NCBI RefSeq assembly: GCF_024294785.1
Contig: NZ_JANCLT010000009.1
Span: 102,263-166,262, forward strand
DNA from: Ectobacillus ponti
Lineage (GTDB): Bacteria > Bacillota > Bacilli > Bacillales > Bacillaceae_G
Reading direction: 5' to 3'
DNA length: 64,000 nucleotides
Part shown: positions 16,402 to 24,972 of the stretch, one piece after another
Position numbering within the stretch: the first letter of the stretch is position 1
Layout of the letters: each line of letters opens with the position of its first letter
Program-made: the position numbers and the translations under genes
The notes under the pieces: generated by a model
The model's input: only the letters and a program-made list of their open reading frames with translations
The model's database searches: none
Told to the model about the DNA's origin: nothing

Positions 16402-17268
16402 ATGGGCAAAAAACATAAAACCAGTAAGCTCAGATTGCTTGTACGGGGATTAATGGTCATTCTGGGGGGCGTGATTGCGGCATACGGACTGGAAACCGTA
16501 TTGATTCCAAATCATGTATCCGACGGGGGTGTCACAGGTCTCAGTATCGTGGGATCCAAGCTCTTTGATCTGCCGCTGGGAGCTCTCATTGCCGTGCTGA
16601 ATATTCCGTTTATCTGGCTGGGCTATCAGCAAATCGGCAGAAGCTTTGCGATTTATTCCGTAATCGGGATTGCTTCGTTGTCGGTGAGCACCATCCTCTT
16701 TCATCACACGCCGGCCATTATTAAAGGGGATACGCTGTTAATTACCGTGGTTGGCGGCATTATTCTCGGCCTGGGGATGGGGCTGGCGCTGCGCAACGGC
16801 GGCGCGCTGGATGGAATTGATATGCTGGCGGTGCTGCTGGCCCGCAAGCTGCCGTTTGGGACAAGTGACTTCATCCTGTTCCTGAATGCCTTTGTCTTTA
16901 TCGTTGTTTCTTTTGTTTTCGGTCTGCAGGGAGCCATTCTGTCGGCGATTGCCTACTTTATCGCTTCCAAGGTCATTCACATTGTGGAAGAGGGCTTGAG
17001 CGGGGCGAAAACCTTTAAGATCATCACCACGCAGCCGGAAACGATGCTGGAAACCATACGTGACCGCTTGGGCAGAAGCGCGACCTACAAGGATGCATAT
17101 GGCGGATATTCCAATGAAAAGTTTACGGAAATTACGTGCGTCATCAACCGGCTGGAGGAAAGCAAGCTGAAGGAAATCATCAATGAGATTGATGAATATG
17201 CTTTCGTCACCATCACTGACATCGTGGAAGTAAAGGGCGGCAATTTTAGAAAGCATAATATTCATTAA
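16402..17268 (+). CDS. YitT-family membrane protein (DUF161/DUF2179)
   Basis: A 288-residue integral membrane protein. About five or six hydrophobic segments (residues 10-200) carry the repeated Gly-rich GVIAAYGLETVLIPNHVSDGG and GLGMGLALRNGGALDGID patterns of the YitT membrane domain. The C-terminal 80 residues form the soluble DUF2179 domain (TFKIITTQPETMLETIRDRLGRSAT, then FVTITDIVEVKGGNF). Function is unknown; Bacilli carry several copies. The ATG at 16402 is preceded by GTGAGGAG; an in-frame GTG at 16390 overlaps that site and is rejected. Confidence 0.88.
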   Translation: MGKKHKTSKLRLLVRGLMVILGGVIAAYGLETVLIPNHVSDGGVTGLSIVGSKLFDLPLGALIAVLNIPFIWLGYQQIGRSFAIYSVIGIASLSVSTILFHHTPAIIKGDTLLITVVGGIILGLGMGLALRNGGALDGIDMLAVLLARKLPFGTSDFILFLNAFVFIVVSFVFGLQGAILSAIAYFIASKVIHIVEEGLSGAKTFKIITTQPETMLETIRDRLGRSATYKDAYGGYSNEKFTEITCVINRLEESKLKEIINEIDEYAFVTITDIVEVKGGNFRKHNIH

Positions 17269-17281
17269 TGCTGCAAATGAA

Positions 17282-17560
17282 ATGGCCGACAATAACCTGT
17301 ATGAGGAAAATAAGAGGTGTATGGATGACGGTCTTCTGATCGTCGGTTCGGGTTTGAACGGGGATGCCATTGTAGTGGATGTGAACAATGAAGAGGTCGG
17401 TTATGTATTCCACGATGAGCTGTGGGAGGATGAAGCGGTTCGTCCAAGGGAGATTTTTATCAGCTTGGCGTGCAGCATCGCAGAGTTCTATTATCATTCA
17501 CTGACAATGGATGGCTATCCAGTTGACGGCCGTGATGCAGAGGAGTTTCTGGGAATCTGA
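17282..17560 (+). CDS. Small hypothetical protein, weakly SMI1/KNR4 (SUKH)-like
   Basis: A 92-residue acidic protein, rich in Asp, Glu and aromatic residues, with the stretch DDGLLIVGSGLNGDAIVVDV followed by a surface-exposed acidic helix. The GSGxxGDxxxVD pattern recalls the core of SMI1/KNR4-type immunity proteins, but the length is below the usual size and the match is loose. Either the ATG at 17282 or the ATG at 17321 (preceded by AAGAGG) could be the start. It lies 13 bp after the YitT-like gene and ends with a terminator, so it may share that transcript. Confidence 0.55.
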   Translation: MADNNLYEENKRCMDDGLLIVGSGLNGDAIVVDVNNEEVGYVFHDELWEDEAVRPREIFISLACSIAEFYYHSLTMDGYPVDGRDAEEFLGI

Positions 17561-17572
17561 TTGCGGCAGGAG

Positions 17573-17600
17573 AGACAGCTTCAAGCGGCTGTCTTTTTTT
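17573..17600 (+). terminator. Terminator after the SUKH-like gene
   Basis: AGACAGC and GCTGTCT with an 8-base loop, then seven T. Confidence 0.85.
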
Positions 17601-17677
17601 GTTTGTCTGTGCTCCTTCCTTATAATAATTGCGTGCGGATAATATGGTATAATTAGGAAGTTGGGGGAGGGGTTTGT

Positions 17678-17851
17678 GTGAGCGAAAACAAGAATGCAGG
17701 GTCTGCAAACAGAAAAAAACGCATGACAACCGGCATGGCAATAGGAGTTGCGCTGGGAGCAGCCCTAGGTGCACTTTCCGACCATATGGCAGTGGGGATG
17801 GCAATCGGCATCGCCATCGGGGCTGCGCTTGGCGGAATGCGGACGAAATAA
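17678..17851 (+). CDS. Glycine-zipper small membrane protein
   Basis: A 57-residue protein starting at GTG 17678 after GGGGAGGGG. A charged N-terminus (SENKNAGSANRKKR) is followed by two Gly/Ala segments, MAIGVALGAALGAL and MAIGIAIGAALGG, separated by SDHMAVG. The GxxxG spacing favours tight helix packing in a membrane. Similar short proteins are common in Bacillus and have no assigned function. It precedes a GNAT gene by 24 bp and is probably co-transcribed with it. Confidence 0.7.
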   Translation: MSENKNAGSANRKKRMTTGMAIGVALGAALGALSDHMAVGMAIGIAIGAALGGMRTK

Positions 17852-17875
17852 TACTGAAGGCAGGGGGGGCTTGCA

Positions 17876-18328
17876 TTGGAGAGGCGCAAATTCACTGTCG
17901 CTCCGTATCATCCGGCATATGCCGAACAGACTGTGAAGATGTGGCGGGACAGCAAGGAACGGGCCATTGGCCAGAAGGAAATCCACAGCTTTGAAAATCA
18001 TGTTCAGTTTTTGAAGCATATATTGCCGGAGCAGCATCAAATAGACCTGGCATTACTTGATGGTAAAGTCGTTGGGATGATTGCCTATAATGAGAAGGAA
18101 GTCAGCCAGCTGTATATTCATGTTGACTGCCAAGGAATGGGGATCGGCCAGGCCTTGCTCGACAAGGCGAAGGAGCAGTCGAGCGGCAGACTGACATTAT
18201 ACACGTTTGAAGTAAATCAAAATGCACAACGATTCTATGAGAAGCATGGTTTTAGGGTCATTGGCAGAGGCTATGAAAATGAGGAGAATCTGCCTGATCT
18301 GCTGTATGAGTGGCGAAGGCAGCCATGA
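17876..18328 (+). CDS. GNAT-family N-acetyltransferase
   Basis: A 150-residue acetyltransferase starting at TTG 17876 after AGGGGGGG. Motif A reads LYIHVDCQGMGIGQALLDKAKEQS (Q/RxxGxG/A loop) and motif B is NAQRFYEKHGFRVIGRG, both usual for GNATs. The substrate is unknown. It is followed 21 bp later by the broken SDR gene. Confidence 0.85.
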   Translation: MERRKFTVAPYHPAYAEQTVKMWRDSKERAIGQKEIHSFENHVQFLKHILPEQHQIDLALLDGKVVGMIAYNEKEVSQLYIHVDCQGMGIGQALLDKAKEQSSGRLTLYTFEVNQNAQRFYEKHGFRVIGRGYENEENLPDLLYEWRRQP

Positions 18329-18349
18329 AGTGAGACACGGGGGATGTGT

Positions 18350-19041
18350 ATGAAACGGGTTGCGCTTGTCACCGGAGGAAACCGGGGCATTGGCTATGAG
18401 CTGGTGAAGCAGTTGGCGGAAGGTGGGTTCCAGGTGATTCTAACCAGCCGGGATGCAAAAAAGGGGTACGAAGCTGCGCAAAAGCTGAGGGAATCCGGTT
18501 TGGATGTTTCCTTTGAAGAGCTGGATGTGGCCAATCAGGAAAGTGTCCGTCAGGCTGCGGCTGCAGTACAGGAGCAGTATGGCAGGCTGGATGTGCTGAT
18601 CAATAATGCCGGCGTGTATTTGGATGAGCATGAGGGGCTGCTGGCAATGGACCCTGCCATTCTGGAGGAAACGATGGCCGTGAATTTCTTCGGCGCCTGC
18701 TATGTAACCCGTTTCTTCATGCCGCTCATGGAAAAGCGCGGCTATGGGAGAGTCATCCATATTTCCTCGGAGTACGGGGCGATGCGGGAGATGGCTGAGC
18801 CGGGAGCGGGCGCCTACAAGCTGTCCAAGCTTGTCTTGAATGGCTTCACCCAATTGGCGGCGGCAGAGGCAAAAGGAGATATCAAAATCAACGCGGCGGA
18901 TCCGGGCTGGGTCAGCACCGATATGGGCGGGCCGTCTGCGCCGAGAACGCCGCGGCGTCCATCCTTTGGCTGGCGACGATTGGACCGGATGGACCGAATG
19001 GCGGGTTCTTCAGGGATGGGAAGCGAATTGATTACATGTAA
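18350..19041 (+). pseudogene. Short-chain dehydrogenase with a C-terminal frameshift
   Basis: The N-terminal 200 residues form a normal classical SDR: TGGNRGIG nucleotide loop, INNAG, the catalytic Ser in HISSEYG and the YKLSK Tyr/Lys pair, with PGWVSTDMGGPSAPRTP after it. At about 18948 the frame is lost. A different frame continues ASILWLATIGPDGPNGGFFRDGK and ends at TAA 19039-19041, which is the ordinary end of this family (RTPEEAAASILWL). A loss of 7 bp (or 1 or 4) restores the fit. If not repaired, the frame runs on to 19288 into the opposing LysE gene. The start is ATG 18350 after ACGGGGGA. A sequencing error cannot be excluded. Confidence 0.8.
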
Positions 19042-19077
19042 GCAACCCGAATGTGGATTCGGGCTGCAAACCGATCG

Positions 19078-19701
19078 TCATTTCTGGCTGAAGGCAATTT
19101 TTAATCCTATGAGTGTGAAGAGAGATCCTTGCATGACATTAATTTTTCTTGATAGTGATGGACTCTTCCGCAGGAAATCCCCTACTTTTCCTGCAAACAT
19201 GCTGATTAGGCTGAAAATGATAAAGGTTTGGATGAGGAACAGGATGCCAAAGACAAGCATTTGTACGGATACATTGCCATTCCCGTAATGGACAAATTGC
19301 GGGAAGAAGGCCAGGAAAAACAGGGAGACCTTTGGGTTCAGGAGATTCATAATGATTCCTTTTTTGTATAGTGCTCTGTAGTCCAAAGAGTCCCCGCTGC
19401 TTAGGTCAAAGCCGGCTCCTTTTTCTCTAAAAGACTTATAGGCTAAGAATAATAGGTATACAGCTCCCGCGTATTTGACCGCTGTGAAGGCCAAAGATGA
19501 CTGATAGATGATGGCTGTGATCCCGACGGTCGCAGCAGTAATATGGACGAGCAGTCCGGTGCAAAGCCCAAGTGTTGTAAAGACTCCGGCTTTTGTTCCT
19601 TTGGCGATGCTTTGTGCCAGTGTGAACAGGTTATCAGGTCCGGGCATAAGCGTGAGCGCGATTGCCGCACCTAAAAAAGACAGAATGGTGAGGACATCCA
19701 C
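19078..19701 (-). CDS. LysE/RhtB-family exporter
   Basis: A 207-residue membrane protein with about six hydrophobic segments. The N-terminal ALTLMPGPDNLFTLAQSIAKGTKAGVFTTLG and the later GIIMNLLNPKVSLFFLAFFPQFV are the family signatures. Members export amino acids such as lysine, homoserine or threonine; the substrate here is unknown. The start is GTG 19701 with AGGAGGG upstream on the minus strand. It converges with the frameshifted SDR gene. Confidence 0.88.
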   Translation of the reverse strand: MDVLTILSFLGAAIALTLMPGPDNLFTLAQSIAKGTKAGVFTTLGLCTGLLVHITAATVGITAIIYQSSLAFTAVKYAGAVYLLFLAYKSFREKGAGFDLSSGDSLDYRALYKKGIIMNLLNPKVSLFFLAFFPQFVHYGNGNVSVQMLVFGILFLIQTFIIFSLISMFAGKVGDFLRKSPSLSRKINVMQGSLFTLIGLKIAFSQK

Positions 19702-19719
19702 AGAAATTCCCTCCTTTCC

Positions 19720-20130
19720 TCAAGCTTCGTAGGCTAATATGTGGTCCAAGAACGATGTATAGTCCCCCAAATGATTCTCAATAATTTTTTGTACAATTTC
19801 TAAATTGATCGACTGGTAGTCATGCACGACGATGTTGCGAAATCCAATCATTGCTTTCATTTTAAAGGATACATCTGCAGGGATGATACGATGATTTGCC
19901 AAAAACTCAAACGCATCCCGGCTCGTCTGGGGAATTCCAAGCTTTTGCAGGGAAACAATATGCATGGCAATATCAATACTGGCCTCACATGCTCTTTGAA
20001 TGTTCAAAATGATAGAATCCTGCTTCGTGTAATTCTCCAGGTTTGCCGGATTGCCTGCATATTCCTCGTGTATACGCTTGATGCAGCGTTCAATTGTTGC
20101 CATCTTATTCAGAATAACATCATTTCTCAT
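19720..20130 (-). CDS. hepT: HepT-like HEPN toxin (RNase) of a type VII TA pair
   Basis: A 136-residue all-helical DUF86/HEPN protein. RNIVVHDY near the C-terminus is a perfect R-x4-H-x-Y motif, where Arg and His form the RNase site and Tyr is the residue that the partner adenylylates in characterised systems. The helix CEASIDIAMHIVSLQKLGIP is also conserved. Its start lies inside the end of the nucleotidyltransferase gene (11-bp overlap), as expected for a coupled antitoxin-toxin operon. Confidence 0.88.
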   Translation of the reverse strand: MRNDVILNKMATIERCIKRIHEEYAGNPANLENYTKQDSIILNIQRACEASIDIAMHIVSLQKLGIPQTSRDAFEFLANHRIIPADVSFKMKAMIGFRNIVVHDYQSINLEIVQKIIENHLGDYTSFLDHILAYEA

Positions 20131-20527
20131 ACTTGATTGCCCTCCTCACCAGATTCTCCAGAACGTCTGCCCGCTCCTCATTCAGTCTCGCATATTTTTT
20201 CAGTGTGTACATCTCGAATGTAGCTCGTTTCAACTCGTCAGAGCAATATAATACTACTCCTGAGGCAATCACTTGTGTTTGAAACACGGTTGAAGCCATC
20301 TGTAAATCAATTAAATCTACGTCAGCATTTAAGGAAGCGGCTAGTTCCTGGGAAATGATAAAGCGCCCATATGTATCGAATTTCTTTTCACTGATATACG
20401 CAATATCAAAGTCGCTCCCGGGATGTGTCTGCCCGCCTGCCCGTGATCCGAACAAGTAGATGACATAGGGGGACAGCTTTGGAGTTAAGTACTCTATTAT
20501 AAGTCTTGCTTGTTCATCTGCGGCCAT
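20120..20527 (-). CDS. mntA: MntA-like nucleotidyltransferase antitoxin
   Basis: A 135-residue minimal nucleotidyltransferase. LFGSRAGGQTHPGSDFDIAY fits GS-x10-DxD exactly, and DVDLIDL supplies the third metal Asp. MntA proteins neutralise HepT by adding AMP units to its Tyr. The ATG at 20527 lies 6 bp after GAGGTG; an in-frame GTG at 20536 overlaps that site. The gene precedes hepT. The pair has no other defence genes nearby. Confidence 0.88.
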   Translation of the reverse strand: MAADEQARLIIEYLTPKLSPYVIYLFGSRAGGQTHPGSDFDIAYISEKKFDTYGRFIISQELAASLNADVDLIDLQMASTVFQTQVIASGVVLYCSDELKRATFEMYTLKKYARLNEERADVLENLVRRAIKYEK

Positions 20528-20655
20528 GCCGGTCACCTCAAATTCGCGCCTGTAAATAAGGAACTGTTTTCATCATAGTATCATGTTTCCAGTGGCTAGG
20601 AAACAGCCTCGCGGCGGAAGGCTTCCTCCATGCTTCCGCTGCGAAGACGGGGCGT

Positions 20656-21282
20656 TTACAGAGCGTGGTTTTTTGAAGGAACAGCGGGTTGACCAAGCTT
20701 CCTGTCAACAGCTCCCATGAAATAGCTGAGAATGAGTCCGCCAAAGGCAACCGTTGCGACAGTGCCGGCTCCAATCGGCCCATGAAACAGGAATGCCAGC
20801 GCCAGAAACAGCACATAGACGAAGGTTCTGGCAAGAAGCACGTTCCCCTTCATCCAATTGCGCACGATCAGGGTGAAGTGGTCAATTGGAATGGGGGCGA
20901 AGTTTGTATGTAAGTACAACGCCGTCCCCAATCCGGTAATGAGCAAGCCTGCCCCCAAGCAGAGGATTCTGCTGATGAGCTGTTCCGGAAGCAGGACATG
21001 CTCCAGCAGAAGCAGCCACATGTCAATGCAGAAGCCGGTGATGGCCGCTGTCAGCAATCCCAAGAACTGTGGCCGCTTCTTTGTGAAAAGGGCATTGCAG
21101 AGAATGAGAAGGAGAGCCAGAAGGAATTCCCAGCTTCCCACGGTCAGGCCTATTTCCCGGGACAAACCGACGAGCAGGGCATCAAACGGAGACGTCCCGA
21201 GGTGGGAGCGTATGCTTAGAGACACGCCCAGCGCCAACAGCAGAATGCCAAAGGTATACAGGGAGAAGTTGATGCTACGCAT
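20656..21282 (-). CDS. YczE-like membrane protein
   Basis: A 208-residue protein with about five hydrophobic segments. LLLALGVSLSIRSHLGTSPFDALLVGLS, GFCIDMWL and GLGTALYLHTNFAPIPIDHFTL are conserved features of the YczE/YyaS/YitT group of integral membrane proteins with unknown biochemical role. The start overlaps the upstream GNAT gene by 8 bp, so the two form an operon on the minus strand, with a possible MarR operator upstream of it at 21762. Confidence 0.82.
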   Translation of the reverse strand: MRSINFSLYTFGILLLALGVSLSIRSHLGTSPFDALLVGLSREIGLTVGSWEFLLALLLILCNALFTKKRPQFLGLLTAAITGFCIDMWLLLLEHVLLPEQLISRILCLGAGLLITGLGTALYLHTNFAPIPIDHFTLIVRNWMKGNVLLARTFVYVLFLALAFLFHGPIGAGTVATVAFGGLILSYFMGAVDRKLGQPAVPSKNHAL

Positions 21283-21724
21283 GAGCCAGCGCTTTTGTCA
21301 TCACAACGTGAAGGATGCCATCCTCCAGAAATGGCTGTGATGCCGTCTCATAGCCCAGCTTTTTGTAAAAGCCTTCCGCCTGTGTCTGCCCGTGCAGCTT
21401 CACCTTTGCCACTTCTTGCTCCGCGGCGATTTCCTCCAATGCCGCGACAATTACCTTTCCTAACCCAAGCTGACGGTATGGCGGCAGGATGCAAATTCGC
21501 TCCAGCTTGCCGAAGCCGTCCACCCAACGGATGCGGGCGGTGCCGGCAGGAGCGTTCTCGTGATATACCAAGATGTGCTGCGCCGCTCCGTCCAGCGTGT
21601 CAAACTCATCAAATTCATCCTCCAGCGGCACTCCCTGTTCTTTTACAAAGACTTCCTTTCGAATCTGAAAGGCTTGTTCTAATTCGTTTTCTTGATTAAT
21701 TCTTGCTACAGTCAATGGGCTCAC
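21275..21724 (-). CDS. GNAT-family acetyltransferase, YjcF/ElaA-like
   Basis: A 149-residue GNAT. QIRKEVFVKEQGVPLEDEFDEFD at the N-terminus, KLERICILPPYRQLGLGKVIVAALE as motif A and LHGQTQAEGFYKKLGYE as motif B closely resemble Bacillus YjcF. The start is GTG 21724; the ribosome site is poor. A TTGTTG-N6-CAACAT inverted repeat lies 38 bp upstream of the start. Confidence 0.85.
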   Translation of the reverse strand: MSPLTVARINQENELEQAFQIRKEVFVKEQGVPLEDEFDEFDTLDGAAQHILVYHENAPAGTARIRWVDGFGKLERICILPPYRQLGLGKVIVAALEEIAAEQEVAKVKLHGQTQAEGFYKKLGYETASQPFLEDGILHVVMTKALAHA

Positions 21725-21761
21725 TCTTTCTTCGGTTTAATAAGATTACCATAAGATATTT

Positions 21762-21779
21762 TTGTTGCAAATACAACAT
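21762..21779. promoter_or_regulatory. TTGTTG-N6-CAACAT inverted repeat (possible MarR site A)
   Basis: TTGTTG-CAAATA-CAACAT between the divergent GNAT/yczE operon and the TetR gene. It matches the inverted repeat at 23908-23925 in both arms and spacing, with one mismatch in the right arm. Confidence 0.55.
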
Positions 21780-21865
21780 TTAATTTCCCTCTTGAGTTAC
21801 ACGGCATTAAATGGTAAATTATTACATGAGTTAGTCGGTTGAATAACTAATAAGGGGGAGAACGT

Positions 21866-22435
21866 ATGGCGAAGCCCAATGTCATCAGTAAAAGGGAGCT
21901 TCTTCAGCACGCAAAGGAATGCCTGGCCGAAAACGGCATGGACAAATTCACTTTGCGGGCTGTTGCGGATGCATCCGGTGTTACCCAGGGAACGGTGTAT
22001 TATCACTTTAAGACGAAGGAGCAGCTGCTGTTGGATATTGTGGAAGATACGTGTGAAAGCTCTTGGAGCGGGCTCCCGCAGTAGGACAATATGCTGCGGG
22101 AGGCGCTGTTATCCGCCAAAAGCCGCTGCTCGTACGACTCCTTGTTCCATAAGCTGTTTTTCACGCTGGTTGCCGCAGGCTTTCATCATACGAAAATCAG
22201 GGAGCAGCTGGGGGAGATTCTTCTGAGGGAAAATCAGGCGCTGCAGCAAAGCATAGCGGGCATGGAATCTCCCATAGAGGGTGTGTCGGCGGAAACGTGG
22301 GCCATTGTGTGGAATGCGCTTATAGACGGATTGGCGCTGCAGGCGTTGTTGCATAAGGACTTTCCTGTAGAGAAGACCTACAGTGAGCTGGAGCATATGC
22401 TGCAGGCTGTCTTTCACAAGGGGGGAGAAGCGTGA
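21866..22435 (+). pseudogene. TetR-family regulator split by an amber codon
   Basis: The first part (72 codons) is an intact TetR DNA-binding domain: NGMDKFTLRAVADASGVTQGTVYYHFKTKEQLL. A TAG at 22082-22084 ends it, yet the same frame continues from there with an ordinary TetR ligand domain (LREALLSAKSRC to LEHMLQAVFHKGG) up to 22435. Reading the TAG as sense gives 189 residues, normal for the family. The ATG follows AAGGGGGAG, and the end overlaps the DUF5367 gene. It is either a one-base nonsense mutation or a read-through or sequencing effect. The second half could also be translated from an ATG at 22091, but without its DNA-binding domain. Confidence 0.8.
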
Positions 22436-22824
22436 AAAGCTATTTCTTTGCCATTCTAGCAGGTGTCATTGTATGGGCTTTTGCCACTTTGTTTTTTGTA
22501 TGGTTTGGCGGACGGGTTCTAATCAGCCCTGATGGGGACGGCTATGTGCTGCGTATGATTTTGCTGTTGGCCGGCACGGGACTCCTACTGGCGGTCGCTG
22601 CGTACCTCTATCAGCTGTTGGACCGAACACCCCATGCATCCCTCAGGTTTGGATTCATAGGAACCATCGTCGGCCTGCTGTTGGATACATGGTCTTTATC
22701 CAACTATGCAAGCATGTTTCCGGGTTTGGATGAAAAGCAGGTGATTGCGTTTACGGCATGGATGTCGTTTGCGTATGCTCTGTATCTCATCATTCCGGCC
22801 TTGCTCAACACCGTAAAAAAATGA
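22432..22824 (+). CDS. DUF5367-type four-helix membrane protein
   Basis: A 130-residue protein with four hydrophobic segments and little else: FFAILAGVIVWAFATLFFVWFG is split across the first, and LRFGFIGTIVGLLLDTW leads the third. This is the layout of DUF5367 proteins, commonly encoded after a TetR regulator in Bacillus. The GTG at 22432 overlaps the TetR stop by 4 bp after GGGGGAG, so the two are co-expressed. With a broken regulator it may be constitutively transcribed. Confidence 0.72.
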   Translation: MKSYFFAILAGVIVWAFATLFFVWFGGRVLISPDGDGYVLRMILLLAGTGLLLAVAAYLYQLLDRTPHASLRFGFIGTIVGLLLDTWSLSNYASMFPGLDEKQVIAFTAWMSFAYALYLIIPALLNTVKK

Positions 22825-22850
22825 GCCCCTCCGGCCTCAGGCCGAAGGGG
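22815..22850 (-). terminator. Terminator for the EamA gene
   Basis: A 12-bp stem (one mismatch) at 22826-22850. On the minus strand it is followed by a T run formed by the A run at 22815-22821, which lies inside the last codons of the DUF5367 gene. Without a T run on the plus strand it may still serve both convergent genes. Confidence 0.75.
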
Positions 22851-22856
22851 GACATC

Positions 22857-23732
22857 TTATGCTTCCTCGCGTATGACAAATAAAACACCGCTGAGGATGA
22901 AAAGGGAGCCGATCCAAAACATGATCCCGATGCGTTCGCCCAGCATGAGCCATCCGAGCAGCGTCCCGACGACGGGCTGAAAGAAGAAGAACAGCCCGCC
23001 GCTTGAGGCGTGCAGCAGTTGCAGCCCGCGGTTCCAAAGCAGAAAGCCGCCAGCGGTGGAAACAATGCCCAAATACAGGACGCCGCCCCAGATGGCCGGG
23101 TGGGCGATTTGCGCGGCGTCGAGCGCCGGCAGCCGCCCCAGGACAAAAGGAGTCAGGGCAATCAGGGCAATCAGGATGGAGTAGGTGGTGACGACAATTT
23201 GCGAATACTCGCCCGGCACGCGCTTCACCAACACGGACATAAGCGCCCAAGTCAGCGCCGCCGCCAGCAGCGAAATCCCGCCGAGCTTGCTGGACATATC
23301 CACATGATTCACCCCGACAATCAGCAGCACCCCGATGGTTGCCAGGCAAACAGAGAGCCCTTTTCGCATGGTCAGCCGCTCCTTCAGCAGCAGCCGGGCA
23401 AAAATGACCATAAATGCCGGCGTAGAGGAGGTAATAATGGCCCCCATTTGCGCCGAAGACAGCATGGTTCCGGTTTCCTGCGTCACAATGGAAATGGCGT
23501 TGCCGATGATTCCGATGGCGATAATGAGCGGGAAGTCGCGCTTTTTCACTTTCCAGCTCTGCCGTGTGGCAAGACCAATGGTGAGAAGGGCGGCAAGAGC
23601 CACCGCATAACGCAGCCATACAAGCTCCAGCGGTGGAATCACCGCCACGACAACCTTCACAACAACATACATACCGCCCCAAATGCTGGCAGCCAGCGCT
23701 AAATACATTGAACCTAGTAAGCTATGCTTCAC
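22857..23732 (-). CDS. EamA/DMT-family transporter
   Basis: A 291-residue membrane protein with ten hydrophobic segments in two EamA repeats (beginning SMYLALAASIWGGMYVVVKV and GISLLAALTWALMSVLVK). VTQETGTMLSSAQMGAIITSSTPAFM and FFFQPVVGTLLGWLMLGERIG are the repeat-ending signatures. Family members move metabolites or amino acids; the substrate is unknown. It is divergent from the MarR-pai operon, and its 5' region reaches within 180 bp of the inverted repeat at 23908, so MarR control is possible. Confidence 0.88.
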   Translation of the reverse strand: MKHSLLGSMYLALAASIWGGMYVVVKVVVAVIPPLELVWLRYAVALAALLTIGLATRQSWKVKKRDFPLIIAIGIIGNAISIVTQETGTMLSSAQMGAIITSSTPAFMVIFARLLLKERLTMRKGLSVCLATIGVLLIVGVNHVDMSSKLGGISLLAAALTWALMSVLVKRVPGEYSQIVVTTYSILIALIALTPFVLGRLPALDAAQIAHPAIWGGVLYLGIVSTAGGFLLWNRGLQLLHASSGGLFFFFQPVVGTLLGWLMLGERIGIMFWIGSLFILSGVLFVIREEA

Positions 23733-23907
23733 TTTGTACCCTCCGTTTTGTAGTTTGTTTCTGAATGTCCTAACGGAGAGCGGCAGTCACTCCCTTAAGG
23801 ACGGAGGAGTGCTGCTGGTACATCGTTTTCAAATAATGGGGCTACGTACATCTTGCTTCACCTCTGCATACTTTTTGTGCCATTATATCAGATGTGGAGT
23901 GGATTTA

Positions 23908-23925
23908 TTGTTGCACTTACAACAA
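23908..23925. promoter_or_regulatory. TTGTTG-N6-CAACAA inverted repeat (possible MarR site B)
   Basis: A perfect 6-bp inverted repeat with a 6-bp spacer (CACTTA), 38 bp before the MarR start. Position and symmetry suit autorepression by the MarR protein. Confidence 0.6.
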
Positions 23926-23962
23926 AATAGAGTTAAATTTTATTCTAAGGGAGGAGCTGATT

Positions 23963-24415
23963 ATGAAGGAAATTCTTCGTGAAATCGGGATGATTGCAAG
24001 GGCGCTGGATTCCATCAGCAACATAGAATTTAAAGAATATGACCTGACGAAAGGGCAATATTTGTACCTGGTGCGGGTTTGCGAAAACCCGGGAATCATC
24101 CAGGAGAAGCTGGCCGAAATGATCAAGGTGGACCGGACCACCGCGGCCCGTGCCGTCCAAAAGCTTGAGGCGAACGGCTTTCTGGAAAAGAAAGAGGATG
24201 AGCACAACAAAAAAATCAAGAAGCTCTTTCCGACCGAAAAGGGAGAGCGGGTGTATCCCTTTATTAAGAGGGAAAACGACCATTCCAATCTCGTGGCATT
24301 GCAGGGGTTTTCCGAGGAAGAGGCAGAGGCCATCCTTCAGCTGCTGCTGCGGGTGCGGCAAAATGTGGAGAAGGATTGGGAGTATGTGAAGAAAGGAAAT
24401 AAGAGAGAGTACTGA
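23963..24415 (+). CDS. MarR-family regulator
   Basis: A 150-residue winged-helix regulator. LTKGQYLYLVRVCENPGIIQEKLAEMIKVDRTTAARAVQKLEANGFLEKKEDEHNKK is split here as helices 2-4 and the wing; the tail helices form the dimer. The ATG at 23963 follows AGGGAGGAG; an upstream in-frame start lies inside the operator and is rejected. It heads an operon with paiA and paiB. In Bacillus subtilis these two lack a MarR partner next door, so this arrangement may link acetylation of polyamines to a ligand-sensing repressor. Confidence 0.88.
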   Translation: MKEILREIGMIARALDSISNIEFKEYDLTKGQYLYLVRVCENPGIIQEKLAEMIKVDRTTAARAVQKLEANGFLEKKEDEHNKKIKKLFPTEKGERVYPFIKRENDHSNLVALQGFSEEEAEAILQLLLRVRQNVEKDWEYVKKGNKREY

Positions 24416-24421
24416 GAATAG

Positions 24422-24949
<528 letters not shown>

Positions 24950-24972
24950 GGTATCAGAAAAGGGGGAGCTGT

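Noticed and set aside
19046-19063. A terminator CCCGAAT/ATTCGGG after the SDR gene
   Set aside because: The stem is only 7 bp and there is no T run on either strand; it may help but cannot be called.
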